Source: Flavobacteriales bacterium (GTDB lineage: Bacteria > Bacteroidota > Bacteroidia > Flavobacteriales_F > PHOS-HE28). From it: a stretch of DNA of 64,000 nt. Position 1 is the stretch's first letter; each line of letters begins with the position of its first letter. The position numbers and the translations under genes are program-made. The notes beneath the pieces were generated by a model. That model was given only the letters and a program-made list of their open reading frames with translations. It did no database searches and was not told where the DNA came from. This document shows, in pieces, positions 51,773-59,999 of this stretch. The stretch lies in contig JACJZI010000004.1 of assembly GCA_020635655.1 (NCBI GenBank), positions 596,066-660,065 on the forward strand. The letters are read 5' to 3'.

Positions 51773-52756
51773 TCACCGATCATCCTTCTGCTTCTTCTCC
51801 TTTTTCCGGGTCCTCGGTTCCCTGGCCTTGGGGCGATGCAGCGTGAAGACCCGTGAAATGTTGAAACCGAAATGGATGTCCCCCTTGAGCCAGTCGCCGG
51901 TGGTCTCGGTGATCACGCCCCGCTCGTACATCGCGGTGGAATTCGTGAAGTGCAACTGGAACACGTGCCCCCCCGTCTCGATATCGAACCCGATGGAAAG
52001 GGAATTGTGGAAGCCCGGGTTCGGGTCGTTCAGTTGATCGGCGGTGACATTGTCCCCGTACATCTGGCCGGGCAGCACGTAGAAATACTCCGCATTGATG
52101 GCCAATCGATTGGTCAACTTGACCCGCCCTGCGGCACCGATGTTGATGACATCATGCTCTTCCTGGGCCGTACGGACGAGGTTCCGGTGGATCACGCCCG
52201 GCATGAACTGCAGGCTGAAATTCTCGCTGAACTTCCGTCCCATGATCATCTGGAAATTATAGCCCAGACGATGGGAGTAGTAGTCCGTGCGCGACGTGTC
52301 ATACCACCAGGTGTTCTCCTTGGCCACGGTGGTCGTGGTCATGCCGGCGACGAACGCCAGGGTGATCGGCATGTGGCATCCGCTCTGGCATTGGCGAAGT
52401 AGTTTGTACTTCACAAAACCATCGACGGTCTTCTGGTAGCTGCTGCGTCCGATGCCGATCATGATCCGATCGGTAAGCCCATAGTCCAGACCGAGCCGGA
52501 TGGTGGCCTGGTCCAGGCCAAAGGCCTCCACCGGTCCAAGGTTCAGGAAGCCGAAGCGGTGACCGATCTTGAAGTCGAGCACGCCGTGAGCCGTGTTCTC
52601 CAGGCTGTGGCTGTTGATCACACGCGAGGTCTTGAAACTGGCGTCGGTGTATTCGATGGGCTGCTCCTCTTGTCCGAGAAGGTCGAGCAGGCTGTCCTGG
52701 GCATGCGCCACGGGCAGGGCGGTTAGGAGCAGCAGGGTGAGGATCGTTGAGCGCAT
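51773..52756 (-). CDS. DUF5777 family outer-membrane beta-barrel protein
   Basis: A 327-residue exported protein: signal peptide (about 1-19, PVAHA-QD), then alternating beta-strands with HGVLDFKIGHRFGFLNLGPV, TIRLGLDYGLTDRIMIGIGR and NAEYFYVLPGQMYG. This matches DUF5777, a Bacteroidota beta-barrel family thought to sit in the outer membrane, function unknown. The C-terminus is strongly basic (RTRKKEKKQKD). It lies after the YceI gene, separated by a strong hairpin, so it may be expressed partly by readthrough from the cytochrome-like operon. Confidence 0.82.
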   Translation of the reverse strand: MRSTILTLLLLTALPVAHAQDSLLDLLGQEEQPIEYTDASFKTSRVINSHSLENTAHGVLDFKIGHRFGFLNLGPVEAFGLDQATIRLGLDYGLTDRIMIGIGRSSYQKTVDGFVKYKLLRQCQSGCHMPITLAFVAGMTTTTVAKENTWWYDTSRTDYYSHRLGYNFQMIMGRKFSENFSLQFMPGVIHRNLVRTAQEEHDVINIGAAGRVKLTNRLAINAEYFYVLPGQMYGDNVTADQLNDPNPGFHNSLSIGFDIETGGHVFQLHFTNSTAMYERGVITETTGDWLKGDIHFGFNISRVFTLHRPKAREPRTRKKEKKQKDDR

Positions 52757-52780
52757 GGGGTTTGGTGATAGGGAAGGACA

Positions 52781-52808
52781 ACGGCCGGGGGCGGGTGCCC
52801 CCGGCCGT
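52781..52808 (-). terminator. Strong hairpin with perfect 12-bp stem
   Basis: ACGGCCGGGGGC (52781-52792) pairs perfectly with GCCCCCGGCCGT (52797-52808) over a 4-nt loop. It lies between the YceI gene and the DUF5777 gene on the minus strand. No long T-run follows, so it may attenuate rather than fully stop transcription. Confidence 0.65.
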
Positions 52809-52843
52809 CCTTCAGGACCAGATCGGACCGTACCGGAACACGA

Positions 52844-53398
52844 CTACAGTTTTTGGTAATCGATCTGGACCATCACGTTGATCTGCTTGGCGATGTTGTC
52901 CCGGACCAGACCCGGGATCCGGATATCGAAATCATCCGGAGAGACGATGAACTTGGTGGTCGCCTTGAGCGTTCCCGCGGGTTCGACCATGATGCTGCCA
53001 TTCGCCTCAACGGGTTTGGTCACGCCATGGATCGTCAGATCCCCCTTGACGCTCACGGGATAGGTACCTGGTTTGCCGATCGCATCGGCGACAAAGCCGG
53101 TCACCTGGCCCTTGAAGATGCCCTTGGGGTATTTGTCGCTCTCGACATAGTTCTCATTGAAGTGCTCCTGCATCAGGGCTTTTTCGAAGGAGAATGCCTT
53201 CATCAACACGGCCACCTCCACGGCGCCGCTGGAGACATCGAGCACGCTTGTGGCCTTGTCGTTCGTGGCCTCGATGTTCTCCAAGGGAGTCTCGGAGAGG
53301 AAGCTCACATGGCCGTTGCGGGTGGCATACCGCACCTGTGCCTGAAGGATGTTCGGAAGGGAAAGGGCGGCCAGCAGAATGATCACTAGGTTCTTCAT
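52844..53398 (-). CDS. YceI family periplasmic lipid-binding protein
   Basis: A 184-residue exported protein: signal peptide (about 1-21, NILQA-QV), then the YceI lipocalin-like barrel with ATRNGHVSFLSETPLENIEA, FEKALMQEHFNENYVESDKY, GDLTIHGVTKPVEANGSIMV and DDFDIRIPGLVRDNIAKQIN. YceI proteins bind isoprenoid quinones or related lipids in the periplasm. The start 53398 opens a clean signal peptide. It is fourth in the operon with the haem-motif lipoproteins; a paralogue lies at 59021. Confidence 0.92.
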   Translation of the reverse strand: MKNLVIILLAALSLPNILQAQVRYATRNGHVSFLSETPLENIEATNDKATSVLDVSSGAVEVAVLMKAFSFEKALMQEHFNENYVESDKYPKGIFKGQVTGFVADAIGKPGTYPVSVKGDLTIHGVTKPVEANGSIMVEPAGTLKATTKFIVSPDDFDIRIPGLVRDNIAKQINVMVQIDYQKL

Positions 53399-53436
53399 GG
53401 TCGTCGGTGGTTGTTCATTGGTTCCTTGCGCAAGGT

Positions 53437-53850
53437 TCATTCCACGATCACACAGCGTTGCAGGAGCACGTCCAGGTTGAAGCCGGCACAGAAACCCTTC
53501 ACGGTCAGCTGGGAGCCGGGCACGGGCCTGGTCATCGCGGGGTCATCGAATTCGCAAACGATCATGCTCAACGGGTCGCCGGTATCCAGCATGACGGTCA
53601 TTTTACCGTTCTCCGGCCCGGATGCATCCTTCACCAGGCCCGAGACCTGAACGGCATGGCCGTTGTACTTCGCATTGGCCGCGCTTTCATCATTGGTGAA
53701 AGCGTTCAGGAGCGCCACCGCATCGAGGCGATCCACGGGCTTTTCATCGCTGGCGTCCGTCAAACCGCGATCGTATTCCCAAAGCCCGTAGATGCCTGCG
53801 ATGGCGCCAAGCACCACAAGAACGATAAGGATGATCTTTCCGCGTCGCAT
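53437..53850 (-). CDS. Membrane-anchored OB-fold (tRNA_anti-like) protein
   Basis: A 137-residue protein with an N-terminal membrane anchor (about 5-25) and a small OB-fold of the tRNA_anti-like family: AKYNGHAVQVSGLVKDASGP, GKMTVMLDTGDPLSMIVCEF, then VPGSQLTVKGFCAGFNLDVL and the end QRCVIVE. Members occur next to redox and envelope genes in Bacteroidota; the ligand is unknown. It is 4 nt downstream of the small haem-motif lipoprotein gene and 38 nt before YceI. Confidence 0.8.
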   Translation of the reverse strand: MRRGKIILIVLVVLGAIAGIYGLWEYDRGLTDASDEKPVDRLDAVALLNAFTNDESAANAKYNGHAVQVSGLVKDASGPENGKMTVMLDTGDPLSMIVCEFDDPAMTRPVPGSQLTVKGFCAGFNLDVLLQRCVIVE

Positions 53851-53854
53851 GGGT

Positions 53855-54238
53855 TCAGTTGTTCGGGGCCCCTGCCTTGATCCAGAGGTCGATCTGTTGG
53901 AGTTCGCAATCGGAGAGCGGCGTCGTGGGCGGCATGTCCCGTTGAACGAGCACCCGTTGGGCGATCGTGCCGTTGTCCACCTTCTGTTTCACACCGTTGT
54001 AGTTCGTGAAATCCCCGGGGCCCGTGCCCCCCGGTACGTGGCAACCGGGTGTGGCGCAGTTGGTGGCGATGAGGGGTTCGATGGTGCCCGCATAGGTGAT
54101 CGCGGACGTATCGCACATCGCCATCGGGTAGAGTTCCTCCTCCACGTCATAGTAGCAACCGCTGCCGCCGGCCAGCAGGACCGCAATGCCCAGGAGATAT
54201 TGGATGCGCTTGATCAAGGGTTCAATTGTTCGGGGCAC
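53855..54238 (-). CDS. Lipoprotein with a CX4CH haem-type motif
   Basis: A 127-residue predicted lipoprotein (hydrophobic IQYLLGIAVLLAGGSGC, lipobox cysteine). The mature part has CATPGCH (CX4CH), a GGTGPGDFTNYNGVKQKVDN stretch and DMPPTTPLS with a probable distal Met, then C-E-LQQIDLWIKAGAPNN. It is a half-size relative of the proteins at 54222 and 16490 and shares their C-terminal WIKAGAPNN. It may bind one c-type haem; CX4CH motifs are unusual but known in c-type cytochromes. The start is GTG at 54238 or TTG at 54217; it overlaps the upstream gene. Confidence 0.75.
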   Translation of the reverse strand: MPRTIEPLIKRIQYLLGIAVLLAGGSGCYYDVEEELYPMAMCDTSAITYAGTIEPLIATNCATPGCHVPGGTGPGDFTNYNGVKQKVDNGTIAQRVLVQRDMPPTTPLSDCELQQIDLWIKAGAPNN

Positions 54239-54965
54239 CCGCCTGCACCCAGATCAGGATCTTGTCGATATCGCACTGGGGCAGCATTCCACCGGATGGC
54301 GGCATGGCCGAAAAATCGACCACATGCTGCACGGCACCCGCCAGTCGCCCGTCCATCGCCACGGTATTGGCAACCGACCAACTGTTGAGCGACAGGCTTC
54401 CCTGGGGGTTCGAGCCGCCGTGGCACCCGTTGCATTTCAGTTCGAACAGTGGCAGGATCGTTCCGGACCAGGTCACGTTGTCGAGGTTGCAGGTGCTCTC
54501 GCAACTGTTGTTCTGGGCGCCCTGCATGATCCAGTCATAGAGTAGCTGCTGTTGCGCGTTGCTGAGCTGGGGGCTGTTGTTCGGTGGCATGTCACCATCC
54601 TGGACCTCATCATACAGGTCACTGTGCCCCGGGTCGTACGGATGCACTTGTTGCATGATGTGCTGGTAGTCATACAACCGCACACCCTCCTCGTGGGAGA
54701 TGGCGTCGTGGCAACCGGGTGTCGCGCAATAGGTCACGAGCATCGGGAGGATCGTCTGCTGGAAATAGACCGTATCGGGATCACAATACACATTGGTGTC
54801 GATCGGTTCGGCCGTACCTCCAGTACCCCCTTCCGACGTGAAGATCTGCTCCGGTGGCAGCAATGGCTCGTGCTTGCAGGAAGGCAGCATGAGCATGAGC
54901 ATGACGGCCATGACGAACAATCCGATGATCGTGAAGGTGAGTGTGCGTTCGCTTCGCGTGGACAT
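54222..54965 (-). CDS. Lipoprotein with paired haem c-type motifs (CX4CH and CXXCH)
   Basis: A 247-residue predicted lipoprotein: N-terminal membrane segment and lipobox ending PSC-K. Module 1 (about 60-145) has CATPGCH (CX4CH), then ISHEEGVRLYDYQHIMQQVH and a Met-rich DGDMPPNNSP. Module 2 (about 150-247) has KCNGCHGG (standard CXXCH), then SMNSWSV-like region and SAMPPSGG. The paired CH motifs and MPP suggest a di-haem electron carrier in the periplasm, possibly feeding an electron-transport or lipid-redox function with YceI. A perfect -7 box TAGTTTTG lies 44 nt upstream, and the gene heads the operon. Confidence 0.8.
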   Translation of the reverse strand: MSTRSERTLTFTIIGLFVMAVMLMLMLPSCKHEPLLPPEQIFTSEGGTGGTAEPIDTNVYCDPDTVYFQQTILPMLVTYCATPGCHDAISHEEGVRLYDYQHIMQQVHPYDPGHSDLYDEVQDGDMPPNNSPQLSNAQQQLLYDWIMQGAQNNSCESTCNLDNVTWSGTILPLFELKCNGCHGGSNPQGSLSLNSWSVANTVAMDGRLAGAVQHVVDFSAMPPSGGMLPQCDIDKILIWVQAGAPNN

Positions 54966-55009
54966 GTGATCGAATAAGCTCGTGTCGTGCTCCGGTGTTC
55001 GGTCAGGAC

Positions 55010-55017
55010 CAAAACTA
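55010..55017 (-). promoter_or_regulatory. -7 promoter element TAGTTTTG of the haem-motif lipoprotein operon
   Basis: A perfect TAnnTTTG match on the minus strand, 44 nt before the ATG at 54965, giving a leader of about 38 nt. Confidence 0.6.
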
Positions 55018-55102
55018 GCCCGGCCCCGCAGCGCGGCATAGCAGAACTCGACGAGCCGGGAAAAGGGGCCGACGGACCGGGATCGTTGCCTTGGCAGGTG
55101 GC

Positions 55103-55303
55103 TCATGCGAGGTCGTTCGGTCCGGTCGGCCGATCGGCACGGTCCCGCAGTTCGTTCACCTCCGCGGCCAAAACAATGGCATTGAGCGTGTTCCGATAAC
55201 GGGAGGCGCGGTTCAACTGCACGATCCGGCCCAGCAACTGACGGGGATCGCACTGCAGCAGCATGATCAGGTCGCGTGGGTGGATGCGTTGGAGTTGTTC
55301 CAT
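55103..55303 (-). CDS. Hypothetical small protein
   Basis: A 66-residue protein, helical and charged (MEQLQRIHPRDLIMLLQCDP, then QLLGRIVQLNRASRYRNTLN). No signal peptide, membrane segment or known family. Support is only a reasonable coding pattern and an ATG in context; it lies alone between two minus-strand operons. Confidence 0.4.
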   Translation of the reverse strand: MEQLQRIHPRDLIMLLQCDPRQLLGRIVQLNRASRYRNTLNAIVLAAEVNELRDRADRPTGPNDLA

Positions 55304-55413
55304 GGTCGGCCTTGTGCCGTGCCCGGTCAGGCACCACGAATGTGGACACACCTGCACATGAATACCCAACGCGACCCGACGAACCGGGCACAAGGGCGGA
55401 TGGAACGGATCCC

Positions 55414-56166
55414 TCAGGCCGACCCCGCCAACCACCGTTTGAAATCCGCAGAGCGCTCACTGCTGACCACGGCGTCCTGACCGAAGGGTGGCTCCATGAT
55501 CACCTTGACACGGGATTTGCTGTAGGCGAGCAGTTCCTTGATGCACTGGAAGTGGATGATCACCTGGCGGTTGATCCGATAGAACTTCTCGGCGTCCAAC
55601 TGCTTTTCCAGGCGGTCCAGGCTCTCGTCCATGGGGAGGTCCTTCCCTTCGGTGGTCCGCAGGAAGGTGTTCTTCTCCATGGAGTAGATGTAGGCGATGT
55701 CCTTCGGTTCCACCACACGGTAATGATCACCGTAGCGGATCAGGAACCGCTTCACGGGGGCCGCATCCTCCTTGTCGCCATCCGAGGCCAATCCCGCGTT
55801 CTCCCGGACCACCTGCAGCCTTTCCCAACGTTCCAGCGCCTCGCGCAATTCCTCCTTTCCGACCGGTTTCAGCAGGTAGTCGAGCGCGTTCACCTTGAAC
55901 GCACGGAGTGCATGCTCGTCATAGGCCGTGGTGAAGATCACCGGGCACGATACCTCGACCTGATCGAAGACCATGAAGCTTTCTCCATCGGCAAGTTGAA
56001 TATCGAAAAAGGCGATGTCCGGTGCTTCGTTGTCCTTGAACCAGGCCACGGTGGCGGTGATGGTCTCCAACACGCCCACCACCTGCATGGTCGGCTCCAG
56101 CTCCCGCAACATTTTCTGCAGGCGCTTCGAAGCGCTGGGCTCGTCCTCGATGATCAGGATCCTCAT
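55414..56166 (-). CDS. LytTR family response regulator
   Basis: A 250-residue regulator: receiver domain (ILIIEDEPSASKRLQKMLRE, phosphoacceptor Asp about 55 in AFFDIQLADGES, Lys in YLLKPVGKEEL), a linker and a LytTR DNA-binding domain (RFLIRYGDHYRVVEPKDIAY, TTEGKDLPMDESLDRLEKQL, INRQVIIHFQCIKEL). LytTR regulators bind direct repeats and often control surface or secretion genes. Its ATG overlaps the stop of the propeller kinase (ATGA), so kinase and regulator form one unit with the YceI gene upstream. Confidence 0.94.
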   Translation of the reverse strand: MRILIIEDEPSASKRLQKMLRELEPTMQVVGVLETITATVAWFKDNEAPDIAFFDIQLADGESFMVFDQVEVSCPVIFTTAYDEHALRAFKVNALDYLLKPVGKEELREALERWERLQVVRENAGLASDGDKEDAAPVKRFLIRYGDHYRVVEPKDIAYIYSMEKNTFLRTTEGKDLPMDESLDRLEKQLDAEKFYRINRQVIIHFQCIKELLAYSKSRVKVIMEPPFGQDAVVSSERSADFKRWLAGSA

Positions 56167-59024
56167 GGGTGGTGGTGCAGCAAAGGTAGACGGACGCAGA
56201 AGGACCCTCCCTCCCGCTCCACCTCGATCCGTTCGCCCGTGATGTCCGCATAGCGCTTCTTGATGCTTTCCAGCCCATACCCGGTGGAAGGTTGCTGGGT
56301 GCTGCGCGGCCGGTCCGGGTTGCACACGGCGATGCGTCCCCTGTCCATGCGGATGGTGACCTTCAGGGGCGCTTCCCGCGTGGCGGCATTGTGCTTCAGC
56401 GCGTTCTCCACGAGCATCTGGAGCGTGAGCGGCGGCATCCATGTGCGCCTCACCGCATCATCCAACACCACCTCCAGACCGATCCGGTCACCGAACCTCC
56501 GCCGTTCCAGACTGAAGTACGTGTAGAGCAATTGAAGCTCTTCCTCCACGGTGATAAGGTCCTTGTCCCGGATGTGGAGGATGTTCCGGAAGAATTCGCT
56601 GAGCTCCCCCACGTGCGCGAGGGCCTTGGTACGGTCCTCTTCGATCAGTTCCATCAGCGTGTTGAAACTGTTGAACAGGAAATGCGGGTTCACCTGGCTG
56701 CGCACGGCCTGGAGCTGCAGGCGGACCTTTTCCCGCTCCATCCGGTCACGAAAGCGCAACCGCTCCTCGCGCAGGCGGACGAACGCGTAGAAGAGCACCG
56801 TAAGCAGAAGGATCCACAGCGCGATGGCCCAACGCGTCCGCCACCAGGGCTGGGAGATCGTGAATGCAAGGGTGGCCCAATGTGCACTGGCCTTGTTCTG
56901 TCCCAACATGGCGCGCACCTCGAACCGGTAGTCGCCCGGTGGCAGACGGGCATAGCTCACCTCCCGCTCGCGGGTGGACAACACGCGCTGATCATAGCCC
57001 ACGAGGCGGTACTCGAATCGCAGGCGTTCCGGTGCTGCGGTGGGGGTGCCGGTGAATTGAAAAGTGAGGAAGTTCTGATCACTGCCCAGTTCGACGTCCC
57101 TCGTCATGGGGAGCACCTCATCGCCCCATCGCCAGCCCAGGATGGCCGTGGACACCTGACCGAGGAGGATATCCTCACCGGGCCGGAGTCGGATGAGCCC
57201 CTTGTCCGTGGCCACCCACAATGCTTCCTGGTGATCGATGCAGATGGCGTTCAACTCACCCACCGCGCCTGCGGTGCCCATCACGTCGGTGAGGTCCACA
57301 AGGTCCCGATGCGCTATGTCCAGGGCCACCATGCCCTGATCGCCCAATGCGATCACACGCCCGAGATATGGCGCTATTGCGAACACTTCGCCTGCCAGGA
57401 CCGGTGATGTGTTGCCCAGGCAGGCCACCGTGGAGTCGGAGACCTGGCAAAGGCCGGTACCCGGGCCACATGCCCAGGCCCCTCCCATGCCGTCGGGGCA
57501 GAGGGAATAGTAGCTCACGCCCTGGGTGGCGCCATCCGGGCCCACGATATGGCCCTCGGCGTCGGGCCCTGCGAACCGGATGATGCCATTTCCATCGCTC
57601 GCTGCGATGGCACCTCCATCGGGCAGGGGCAGGATGTCATAAAGAAAACCACTGCCGGGCGTATCGAGCGCCTTCACCGCGGCGACGCTCCCATCCGGGC
57701 GCTGCTCCACCACGGTCACGCCGGCCAGGGTGGCCATCCAGACCACGTCCGAACCGGTCCGAATGCTGAGGACATTGTCATTTGCCAGCCCATCGGCGCT
57801 CGTCAGGTGATCGATGTCCCCATCGGGATGGACCCGGAAGACACCCTCCCCGAACGTGCCCGCCCAGATGGTCCCGGTGCGATCGGACTGCAACGTCACC
57901 ACCTGCACTTCCGGTCGGATCGGCAGCCTGATGCTCGACAAATGCTCGGCATCGGCGAAGGCCGTGGCGTGATGGAAAAGCCGATCACCGATGGCGAACC
58001 AGATGCGTCCGCGGTCATCGCTGCACAATGCCGTGATGTGCCGCAGGTCCTCGTCCTCATGTTGTGGGACCACGAGCACGTCCGCATCGCCGCGGTACAG
58101 GGTGTTCGTTCCGTCGCACCACCAGACCGCACCGTCCGGACCATGTGCGATCCCCCGGATCCGAACGGGTCCGCTGGCCTCGTCAGGTGCATAGGAGCCT
58201 ATCCCGGAGCGGAGGTCATAGACCAGGACCCCCTTGTTGGCGGTCGCCGTCCACACCATGTTGTTCGCCACCACCAGACCGGCCACCGGACCGGAATTCC
58301 ATGTACTGTCCAGTGCGACGACCTGGAAAGAGGCGGCATCGGGATCGAAACGGAACACACCATTGCGGTCGGTGCCCGCCCAAAGGATGCCCTCATCGTC
58401 GCGGTCCAAAGCGAGCACGAGATTGTCCGTCGCCCCTTCCTCCTCGCGCAGCTTGCGCAGCACCGTTCCCTCGGGTGAACAGATGGCGATGCCCAGGTCC
58501 GTCGCGGCCACCACGCGGCCATCCGGCAGGGCCAGCAGCGCGTTCACGTGATCGTCGTTCAATCCATTGGCCATGGTGATGTGCCGCACACCGTCCGGCG
58601 CCCAACGCCAGAGGCCCGATCCATAGGTCCCGAACCAGACAATGCTATCCCCCACACCGACCAGGTCATGTACGGCGGAACGTGCGAGTGCGGTGTCCGT
58701 CAGCAGGGTGTCGGTGAGCAGGCCGCGACAGGCGAGCAGCACACCGGAGCGGAATGCCGCCACGACGCCACCCCGGAACGAAGCCACCGCAGTGACCTCG
58801 CCCATGTTCACCGACAACACCGGGTCCGTGCGCTCGCCGTCGGTGCGAAAGAGCCCGTGCTCCCCACCCGCCCAGACCATGCCCAGATCGTCCATCGCCA
58901 GGCATTTCACATCGGGACGCAGGTTCCCGTTCTGCAGGTGGAAGGACTTCACATAGGGATACTGCGCCGACGCGGGTCCGCCAATGGACAGACCCAGGAC
59001 CATGAGCAGCGGACGGAGCCTCAT
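56163..59024 (-). CDS. Two-component regulator propeller and LytS-like histidine kinase
   Basis: A 953-residue exported-domain kinase. The signal peptide (about 1-21, GGPASA-QY) is followed by about 600 residues of seven-bladed propeller repeats (WAGGEHGLFR, WFGTYGSGLWRW, WAGTFGEGVFRV) and a Y_Y_Y-type immunoglobulin-like domain (RFEYRLVGYDQRVLSTRERE). One membrane helix (about 730-755) leads to a LytS-type His_kinase with the phosphoacceptor in QVNPHFLFNSFNTL (His about 781) and an HATPase (ENALKHNAA, GYGLESIKKRY). The periplasmic propeller probably senses an extracellular compound or envelope cue. It overlaps YceI and the LytTR gene by ATGA. Confidence 0.92.
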   Translation of the reverse strand: MRLRPLLMVLGLSIGGPASAQYPYVKSFHLQNGNLRPDVKCLAMDDLGMVWAGGEHGLFRTDGERTDPVLSVNMGEVTAVASFRGGVVAAFRSGVLLACRGLLTDTLLTDTALARSAVHDLVGVGDSIVWFGTYGSGLWRWAPDGVRHITMANGLNDDHVNALLALPDGRVVAATDLGIAICSPEGTVLRKLREEEGATDNLVLALDRDDEGILWAGTDRNGVFRFDPDAASFQVVALDSTWNSGPVAGLVVANNMVWTATANKGVLVYDLRSGIGSYAPDEASGPVRIRGIAHGPDGAVWWCDGTNTLYRGDADVLVVPQHEDEDLRHITALCSDDRGRIWFAIGDRLFHHATAFADAEHLSSIRLPIRPEVQVVTLQSDRTGTIWAGTFGEGVFRVHPDGDIDHLTSADGLANDNVLSIRTGSDVVWMATLAGVTVVEQRPDGSVAAVKALDTPGSGFLYDILPLPDGGAIAASDGNGIIRFAGPDAEGHIVGPDGATQGVSYYSLCPDGMGGAWACGPGTGLCQVSDSTVACLGNTSPVLAGEVFAIAPYLGRVIALGDQGMVALDIAHRDLVDLTDVMGTAGAVGELNAICIDHQEALWVATDKGLIRLRPGEDILLGQVSTAILGWRWGDEVLPMTRDVELGSDQNFLTFQFTGTPTAAPERLRFEYRLVGYDQRVLSTREREVSYARLPPGDYRFEVRAMLGQNKASAHWATLAFTISQPWWRTRWAIALWILLLTVLFYAFVRLREERLRFRDRMEREKVRLQLQAVRSQVNPHFLFNSFNTLMELIEEDRTKALAHVGELSEFFRNILHIRDKDLITVEEELQLLYTYFSLERRRFGDRIGLEVVLDDAVRRTWMPPLTLQMLVENALKHNAATREAPLKVTIRMDRGRIAVCNPDRPRSTQQPSTGYGLESIKKRYADITGERIEVEREGGSFCVRLPLLHHHP

Positions 59025-59590
59025 TCGCCCTCGGACTTGCGGAAGAGCAGGTCGATGGTCACCTGCACCACCGGCGCGATCTTCTGCTCCACGATCCGGG
59101 GGATCCGGATATCGTGATCGGCCAGAGGCACCTCGAACGTGGACGTGACGCGGATGCCATCGGGTGCAACAACGATGGTGCAATCGATGATCCGTTCGCG
59201 GGTGACACCGTGCAATGAGAACTTGCCTTTCGTTCGGATGGCATTCGTACCGGGTCTGGTCAGATCGACGCTTTCGATGATGCGCCCAACGAACCGCGCC
59301 GTGGGAAAGTCATCGGACTCGATGTAGTTCTCGTTGAAATGTTCCCGTTGCAAGGGGCTGTTGAACCCCTGGAAATCACGCATGGGTACCTGCACCGCGA
59401 ACGAACGTTCCTGGAGATCGAGCACCGCGGTGGCATTGGTCTGTGCCGCTTCGATGCGCTCCATGGGCGCGTCGCTCACGAAGGCGATCCGCGATCGTTC
59501 CAGACGGACCAGGTCCGTACCCTGTCCAAGCACGGATACAGGCAACCCCAGCAACAGGGCCGTTCGAAGCATGCAACGTATTTCCATCAC
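59021..59590 (-). CDS. YceI family periplasmic lipid-binding protein
   Basis: A 189-residue exported protein: signal peptide (MLRTALLLGLPVSVLG), then a YceI barrel with RSRIAFVSDAPMERIEAAQT, NSPLQREHFNENYIESDDFP, GKFSLHGVTRERIIDCTIVV and DHDIRIPRIVEQKIAPVVQV. It shares the HFNENYxESDxFP core with the paralogue at 52844. Its stop overlaps the kinase ATG (ATGA), placing a lipid binder at the head of a signalling operon. ATG choices at 59590, 59587 or 59572 are open; a TAAGTTCG box lies about 17 nt before 59590. Confidence 0.9.
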   Translation of the reverse strand: MMEIRCMLRTALLLGLPVSVLGQGTDLVRLERSRIAFVSDAPMERIEAAQTNATAVLDLQERSFAVQVPMRDFQGFNSPLQREHFNENYIESDDFPTARFVGRIIESVDLTRPGTNAIRTKGKFSLHGVTRERIIDCTIVVAPDGIRVTSTFEVPLADHDIRIPRIVEQKIAPVVQVTIDLLFRKSEGE

Positions 59591-59646
59591 ACTGGGATCC
59601 GATGGACGAACTTACCATTTGCGTGCCGGCTTGGTGCGCGTACAGC

Positions 59647-59654
59647 GGCTTTCC
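59647..59654. repeat. Left target-site duplication GGCTTTCC
   Basis: The 8-bp sequence GGCTTTCC directly left of the element end (GGTAGTG...) is repeated exactly at 62109-62116 right of the other end. It marks the insertion site between the YceI operon and the tRNA-Ser promoter. Confidence 0.85.
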
Positions 59655-59718
59655 GGTAGTGTCTCAGTTTGAAAGGCGCTGACCCTGAGAATGCTTAGCG
59701 GTAAGCTAGGCCGTGGCG

Positions 59719-59726
59719 TATCTTTG
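59719..59726 (+). promoter_or_regulatory. -7 promoter element TATCTTTG
   Basis: A perfect match ending 4 nt before the ATG at 59731. It lies inside the mobile element and has the same spacing as host genes. Confidence 0.65.
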
Positions 59727-59730
59727 GGCC

Positions 59731-59955
59731 ATGCCTAAGCCAAAGCGTCCAAGGGACGTGAACCAACGCGCCAAGTCGATTGTGGCGATCGCCACGGGGG
59801 AAACCGAGGACGTAACTCCGAAGGATGACAAGGACCCTGCTGCCGTCGCTCTGGGCCGGAAAGGGGGCGCGGCAAGGGCCAAGAGCCTATCGGCGGCCAA
59901 GAGGAAGGCGATAGCAAAAAAGGCCGCCAGCAAGCGGTGGGCAAAGAGGAAATGA
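59731..59955 (+). CDS. Small lysine/alanine-rich basic protein (passenger gene)
   Basis: A 74-residue highly basic protein. The second half reads GRKGGAARAKSLSAAKRKAI and ends AKKAASKRWAKRK, the pattern of a widespread small KGG/AKK-type family found on mobile elements and phages that probably binds nucleic acid. The first half (PKRPRDVNQRAKSIVAIATG) may help. The start 59731 is set by a TATCTTTG box ending 4 nt upstream. It lies inside the transposon, 44 nt before the HTH-P63C gene. Confidence 0.75.
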   Translation: MPKPKRPRDVNQRAKSIVAIATGETEDVTPKDDKDPAAVALGRKGGAARAKSLSAAKRKAIAKKAASKRWAKRK

Positions 59956-59963
59956 GGGGTGGA

Positions 59964-59995
59964 TCGTTGAACTAACGAAAATATCGTTACTTTTG
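59964..59995 (+). promoter_or_regulatory. Operator half-sites at 10-bp spacing and -7 box for the HTH-P63C gene
   Basis: TCGTT (59964-59968), AACGA (59974-59978) and TCGTT (59984-59988) alternate in orientation at exactly 10-bp spacing, and AACGA recurs at 60006-60010. The third half-site abuts the -7 box TACTTTTG (59988-59995), which ends 4 nt before the ATG at 60000. The gene product has an N-terminal helix-turn-helix, so autoregulation is likely. Confidence 0.55.
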
Positions 59996-59999
59996 CTCC

